From positions 1-64,000 of the forward strand of contig JADJOY010000042.1 in NCBI GenBank assembly GCA_016713535.1: a stretch of 64,000 nt of DNA. Direction: 5' to 3'. Source of the DNA: Deltaproteobacteria bacterium. Its GTDB lineage: Bacteria; JADJOY01. The first letter of the stretch is position 1. Each line of letters opens with the position of its first letter. Both the position numbers and the translations under genes were made by a program. Positions 61,056 to 64,000 of the stretch are shown in pieces. The notes below the pieces were generated by a model. The model was given only the letters and a program-made list of their open reading frames with translations, did no database searches and was not told the origin of the DNA.

Positions 61056-63151
61056 CTCAGTCGACTCCGGAACAAGAAGACCCTGCGCGCCTCTGCGCCG
61101 ACGGTGCTGACGCGAGCCACCAGACCATAGACGCCCGACGGCGCGTTCGCGGGGATCCTGCGCCCGACGGCAGCCTGGAACGTCCCGGACTTACCGTGGA
61201 GGACGCGCCGCGCGCCGAGGGAAGGAATGTCCTCCTGGCTGGGCCCGCGCACCCAGAGATCGATCGACACGTCGCCACCGCCCGACGGGGCATTCGAGAG
61301 CTCGTACACTGCCACCAGTTGCACCGTATCGCCTGGTACGAACCGTGGACTCGCCTCCGGGACGCCGACCGCATGCGAGGCGTAGAGCTCTCGAACCTTC
61401 AGGGCAGGCGCGATCGCAGGAGGCCCACCGCTCTCGGGGGGCTCCGGAACGATGAGCATCTTGGGCTCGGTGTGCGGCACCGGTCGAGAGCTACCATCCG
61501 CCCGGGGTTCAGCCGCGAGCTGCGGAGACCGCTCGACGGACGTGGTTCCCCGGTGAATGACCTCGGCCGCCTCGGCGGGAACATCCGCATCGATCGTGGC
61601 TTCGCTTGCGGTCGATCGGGTCGCGGACTTGACCTTGGCCAGGCGTTCGCGTGCAGCCTTCTCCTTCGCTTCTTTGGCAGCTTTCTCCTTGGCCTCTCTG
61701 GCAGCCTTGGCCTTCGCCTCGCGATCACGTTCGCGCTGAAGTTCACGCTCTCGCTTCAGCGCAGCCTGTGTCTCTCGGGTATCGTCGGCGATACCGGCTT
61801 CGATCTCGACGGCGGGAACGGCATCCGGAGGTGGCACCTCCTCGGAGCGCAGCTCCACCACCCCGTCGAACCGAGGCTCTGGAACGTCGGGGGCTGCCGC
61901 GTCGACCATGGAGTCGGACGGAGGAGGCTCGTCCTCGTGGTCCGCTACTCGGGGTGCGGGTAAAGGTGTGGCCTGCCCTGGTGGCGAGTCGGGCACAAGG
62001 CTCCGCTCGCCGGACGAAGGCTCCGGACTCGGCTCAGGCTGGGGCGACCTGCGATCCTGCGGTGCGGGGCTGATGCCTCCGGCAGGCATCCTCGACCCTG
62101 ACGGGAGGTCTGCGCTTCGGTCGACCGCGCCCGCCGCGATGCTCGGAGGCGGCGCCACGACGGGCTCCCGGGGAGCGGCCCACCGGCGGACCGCTGGACC
62201 GCCGAGGGCTCCGGCGACGATCAGCGTACATGCGGCAGCGGTGATCGCCACCCAGCGACGGCCCGCCGGTTCGGGCGACGATGTCGCTCCAGCACCCGCT
62301 GCTCGGGCGGACGCCGCCCCAGGTTCAGACGAGCGGATCGGCGCGCCCTCACCCCGCAGATCCTGAACGACCTCGCGGATCAACCCGGCATGGATCGGTC
62401 TCGTTCCGGTCGCGTACCCCATCGAGAGCGCGCCGTCGCAGACCACGTTGATGAGCCGGGGGATGCCGCGTGCGTAGTCGTGTATCGCCTCGAACGCGCC
62501 AATCGCGAAGATCCCCTCGGACTCGGCTCCAGCCACCGAGAGCCGGTGCTTCACGTAAGCGGTGCACTCGGTGAGCGTGAGCGGGTGAATGGTCGTCGAT
62601 AGGGCGATGCGCTGCCGGAGCGGTTCCAGAGCGGGAGCTTCGAGACGGCGGCGAAACTCCGGCTGGCCCACGAGCAGCATCTGGATCAGCTTCCGATCGT
62701 GCGTCTCGAGGTTCGAGAGCAGCCGGAAGTCCTCCAGCACGTCGTCACGCACGTCTTGGGCTTCGTCGATGACCAGCACCGGGTTGATCGTGGTCGCGTC
62801 GGAGGCCGAGAGACGCTCCCACAGGAGCTTCATCGCATCGCTACGGTCGATCCCGCTAGAGGAAAGACCGAGCGCACCGAGCAATTCGCGGACGATCGCC
62901 GAGAAATCAGCCTTCGGGTCGCGGATCCGAACGAAGACACAATCGCTCGCGAGGCGCTCGAACAGGCCTTCGAGGAGCGTGGTCTTGCCGGTGCCGACAC
63001 CCCCGGTCAGCGCCACGATCCCCTTGCGCTCCCGGATACCGTAGATCAGGGTCGCGAGCGCCTCTCGATGGGCCGGCCCGAGGTAAAGAAATCGGGGATC
63101 CGGGGTGATCCGGAACGGCGATTCGGTGAGGCCGAAGAACTTGTTGTACAC
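60899..63151 (-). CDS. ExeA/GspA-like AAA+ ATPase with transmembrane and periplasmic region
   Basis: The N-terminus YNKFFGLTESPFRITPDPRF is the ExeA-family opening. Walker A is GGVGTGKTTLL (50-60), Walker B VLVIDEAQ (125-132), and RGIPRLINVVCDGALSMGYA the sensor helix. A transmembrane helix at about 300-322 leads to a Pro/Glu-rich spacer, then a Lys/Ala/Glu coil with repeated EAKEKAA units like TolA. It ends in a beta domain (FVPGDTVQLVAVYELSNAPS, SIDLWVRGPSQED, VYGLVARVS). The open frame runs to 60899, but one surplus G near 61065 would end the protein at VD-stop, 61057, just past the convergent gene, which is more natural (697 residues). ExeA proteins help place secretin complexes through peptidoglycan. 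Confidence 0.78.
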   Translation of the reverse strand: MYNKFFGLTESPFRITPDPRFLYLGPAHREALATLIYGIRERKGIVALTGGVGTGKTTLLEGLFERLASDCVFVRIRDPKADFSAIVRELLGALGLSSSGIDRSDAMKLLWERLSASDATTINPVLVIDEAQDVRDDVLEDFRLLSNLETHDRKLIQMLLVGQPEFRRRLEAPALEPLRQRIALSTTIHPLTLTECTAYVKHRLSVAGAESEGIFAIGAFEAIHDYARGIPRLINVVCDGALSMGYATGTRPIHAGLIREVVQDLRGEGAPIRSSEPGAASARAAGAGATSSPEPAGRRWVAITAAACTLIVAGALGGPAVRRWAAPREPVVAPPPSIAAGAVDRSADLPSGSRMPAGGISPAPQDRRSPQPEPSPEPSSGERSLVPDSPPGQATPLPAPRVADHEDEPPPSDSMVDAAAPDVPEPRFDGVVELRSEEVPPPDAVPAVEIEAGIADDTRETQAALKRERELQRERDREAKAKAAREAKEKAAKEAKEKAARERLAKVKSATRSTASEATIDADVPAEAAEVIHRGTTSVERSPQLAAEPRADGSSRPVPHTEPKMLIVPEPPESGGPPAIAPALKVRELYASHAVGVPEASPRFVPGDTVQLVAVYELSNAPSGGGDVSIDLWVRGPSQEDIPSLGARRVLHGKSGTFQAAVGRRIPANAPSGVYGLVARVSTVGAEARRVFLFRSRLSQWPTGPSVRRSAARRVTNALAAWWTVSTTALATSRAGIQVRLASGDTRPIS

Positions 63152-63251
63152 GTCGGGCCCGAAGCTCGTTCGAGGTGATCACGAGGCGGCGCGCAGGATA
63201 GCTGTTCTCCGGAGTCGGGGGCAGTGCCGGAGGCGAACGCGGATTCCGTCG

Positions 63252-63281
63252 TTGACAACCAGGAAACGGCGACGATATGAG
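63252..63281 (+). promoter_or_regulatory. Sigma70-like promoter for the DUF4845 gene
   Basis: TTGACA (63252-63257), an 18-base spacer and TATGAG (63276-63281) lie 48 bases upstream of the start at 63329, in the 177-base divergent spacer. TTGACAAC is shared with the dnaJ promoter. Confidence 0.4.
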
Positions 63282-63328
63282 TTGCGCGCCGTGCAAGTGG
63301 CCCCGTCGTGCGCAGGTGGAGGACGTTC

Positions 63329-63737
63329 ATGCTGCATCCGATCCGCAACCAGCGCGGTGGCATCACGCCGCGGCAGATGCTCGTCATCGCCATCGTGGCG
63401 GGGTCCATCTTCAGCGTCTCCGACTACGTCGGTGCTTACTGGCAGTGGTACAAGGTGCGGAGCGCCGCGCTCGAGATCGCGCAGTTCAGTCGCGGCATGT
63501 CCGACGAGCAGATCAAGGCCGATCTGCAGAAGGCGCTCAAGGTGCTCAAGATCACCAAGTACAGCAACGTGATGCTCCAGCGTGAACCGGTGGACCAGAG
63601 CAAGGTTCACCTGAGCTTCGACTACATCCGCCCGATCTTCGTGCCCCCCGTCGAGGGGGGAGTGGAAGAAGGTCATCACGCAGAAGTTCAAGGTCGACGT
63701 CGAGCAAGGCCTGCCGATGGTCAAGGGTCACATGTGA
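63329..63737 (+). CDS. DUF4845-like pilin-type small membrane protein (one frameshift as read)
   Basis: About 135 residues. RNQRGGITPRQMLVIAIVAG is a basic stretch followed by a hydrophobic helix, reminiscent of a type IV pilin-like N-terminus without the usual Phe-Thr-Leu-Ile-Glu core. The rest (YWQWYKVRSAALEIAQFSRG, MSDEQIKADLQKALKVLKIT, HLSFDYIRPIFVPPVEG) resembles DUF4845 proteins. A run of six G near 63657 should be five; corrected, the protein continues GEWKKVITQKFKVDVEQG to the TGA at 63735-63737. It diverges from the ExeA-like gene. The role is unknown. Confidence 0.6.
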
Positions 63738-63757
63738 TCCGTCCCGACCGCGGCTGA

Positions 63758-64000
63758 TCAGACCTGCGTCCCGCCTCTCGCCCCATCCTCCAGCTCCAGC
63801 GGACGGCGGTACTGCCGGCGCGCCTTGCGCGCCAGCACCGCCAGGATCCCGCGAGCAGCCAGCGGAAGGTCTCGCGACAGACGCACCTTGGTATCCGGAT
63901 CGTCTCGCCACCGCACGGGCACGTCACGTACCTCGAGCCCGGCTTCCACGGCCGCGACCAGCACCTCGACATCGAAGCTCCAATCCGACAGGGTCACGCG
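63758..64000 (-). CDS. Glycosyltransferase family 2 (C-terminal end, cut by the window edge)
   Basis: About 80 residues of the C-terminus of a GT2 enzyme of the dolichol/undecaprenyl-phosphate sugar synthase type. WSFDVEVLVAAVEAGLEVRD then VPVRWRDDPDTKVRLSRDL is the conserved closing segment of such GT-A catalytic domains, where VPVRW and the following K-V close the active site. RGILAVLARKARRQYRRP is the basic end. These enzymes make the lipid-linked sugars used by the GT39/YfhO-type membrane proteins in this window, but a direct link is only inference. The start lies beyond the right edge. Confidence 0.7.
   Translation of the reverse strand, partial: RVTLSDWSFDVEVLVAAVEAGLEVRDVPVRWRDDPDTKVRLSRDLPLAARGILAVLARKARRQYRRPLELEDGARGGTQV

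Overview
This is a 64 kb piece of a GC-rich (roughly 65-70 %) bacterial chromosome. No phage, IS element, CRISPR array, tRNA or rRNA was seen. The gene set suggests an uncultured deltaproteobacteria-like lineage such as Myxococcota or Binatota: LL-DAP aminotransferase, an F420/LLM-type oxidoreductase, an EcsC-family protein, a CehA-like lipoprotein, a DUF99 protein, condensation-type acyltransferases and a free-standing ExeA-like ATPase. This placement is inference from gene content only.

Layout. 1-2206: a type I restriction-modification locus on the minus strand (hsdS fragment, hsdM), cut by the window edge. 2209-8482: glmS and an Lhr-family helicase. 8650-14166: HEAT-repeat protein, a fused MtnB-MtnD methionine-salvage enzyme, an MmgE/PrpD protein and an EcsC protein. 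14261-23205: RapA-like ATPase, membrane glycosyltransferase, a branched-chain aminotransferase coupled to an IclR regulator, a CocE/NonD hydrolase and a lone E2-type acyltransferase. 23377-31252: dapL, a metallo-beta-lactamase-fold hydrolase, a large diacylglycerol-kinase-like protein, DUF99, a small Fis-type HTH protein, a methyltransferase and a GT39-type membrane protein. 31277-36750: a secreted lipase-like lipoprotein, a PEP-synthase-like protein without its catalytic histidine, and a START-like protein. 37158-40325: dnaJ, a DegP/HtrA protease and rpoZ. 40505-47817: a PHP-domain lipoprotein, two B12-binding radical SAM enzymes, a methyltransferase and a membrane/propeller protein. 47965-53148: map, apaG and a three-gene operon of unrelated-looking acyltransferases. 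53211-64000: Trm112-like protein, moaC, a YfhO-type membrane protein, an LLM oxidoreductase, a SirB1-type protein, transaldolase, two small membrane proteins, an ExeA-like ATPase, a pilin-like DUF4845 protein and the end of a GT2 glycosyltransferase.

More than 20 single-base breaks of reading frame occur in otherwise well conserved genes, nearly always beside short runs of G or C. They are so evenly spread over housekeeping genes (glmS, moaC, ilvE, hsdM) that consensus sequencing error is the likeliest cause. Where two frames join into one recognisable protein I annotate a single gene and give the break point.

The most promising material is the acyltransferase operon (49549-53148), the MtnB-MtnD fusion, the His-less PEP-synthase-like protein, the expanded diacylglycerol-kinase-like protein, and the pair of B12 radical SAM genes around an AT-rich palindrome.
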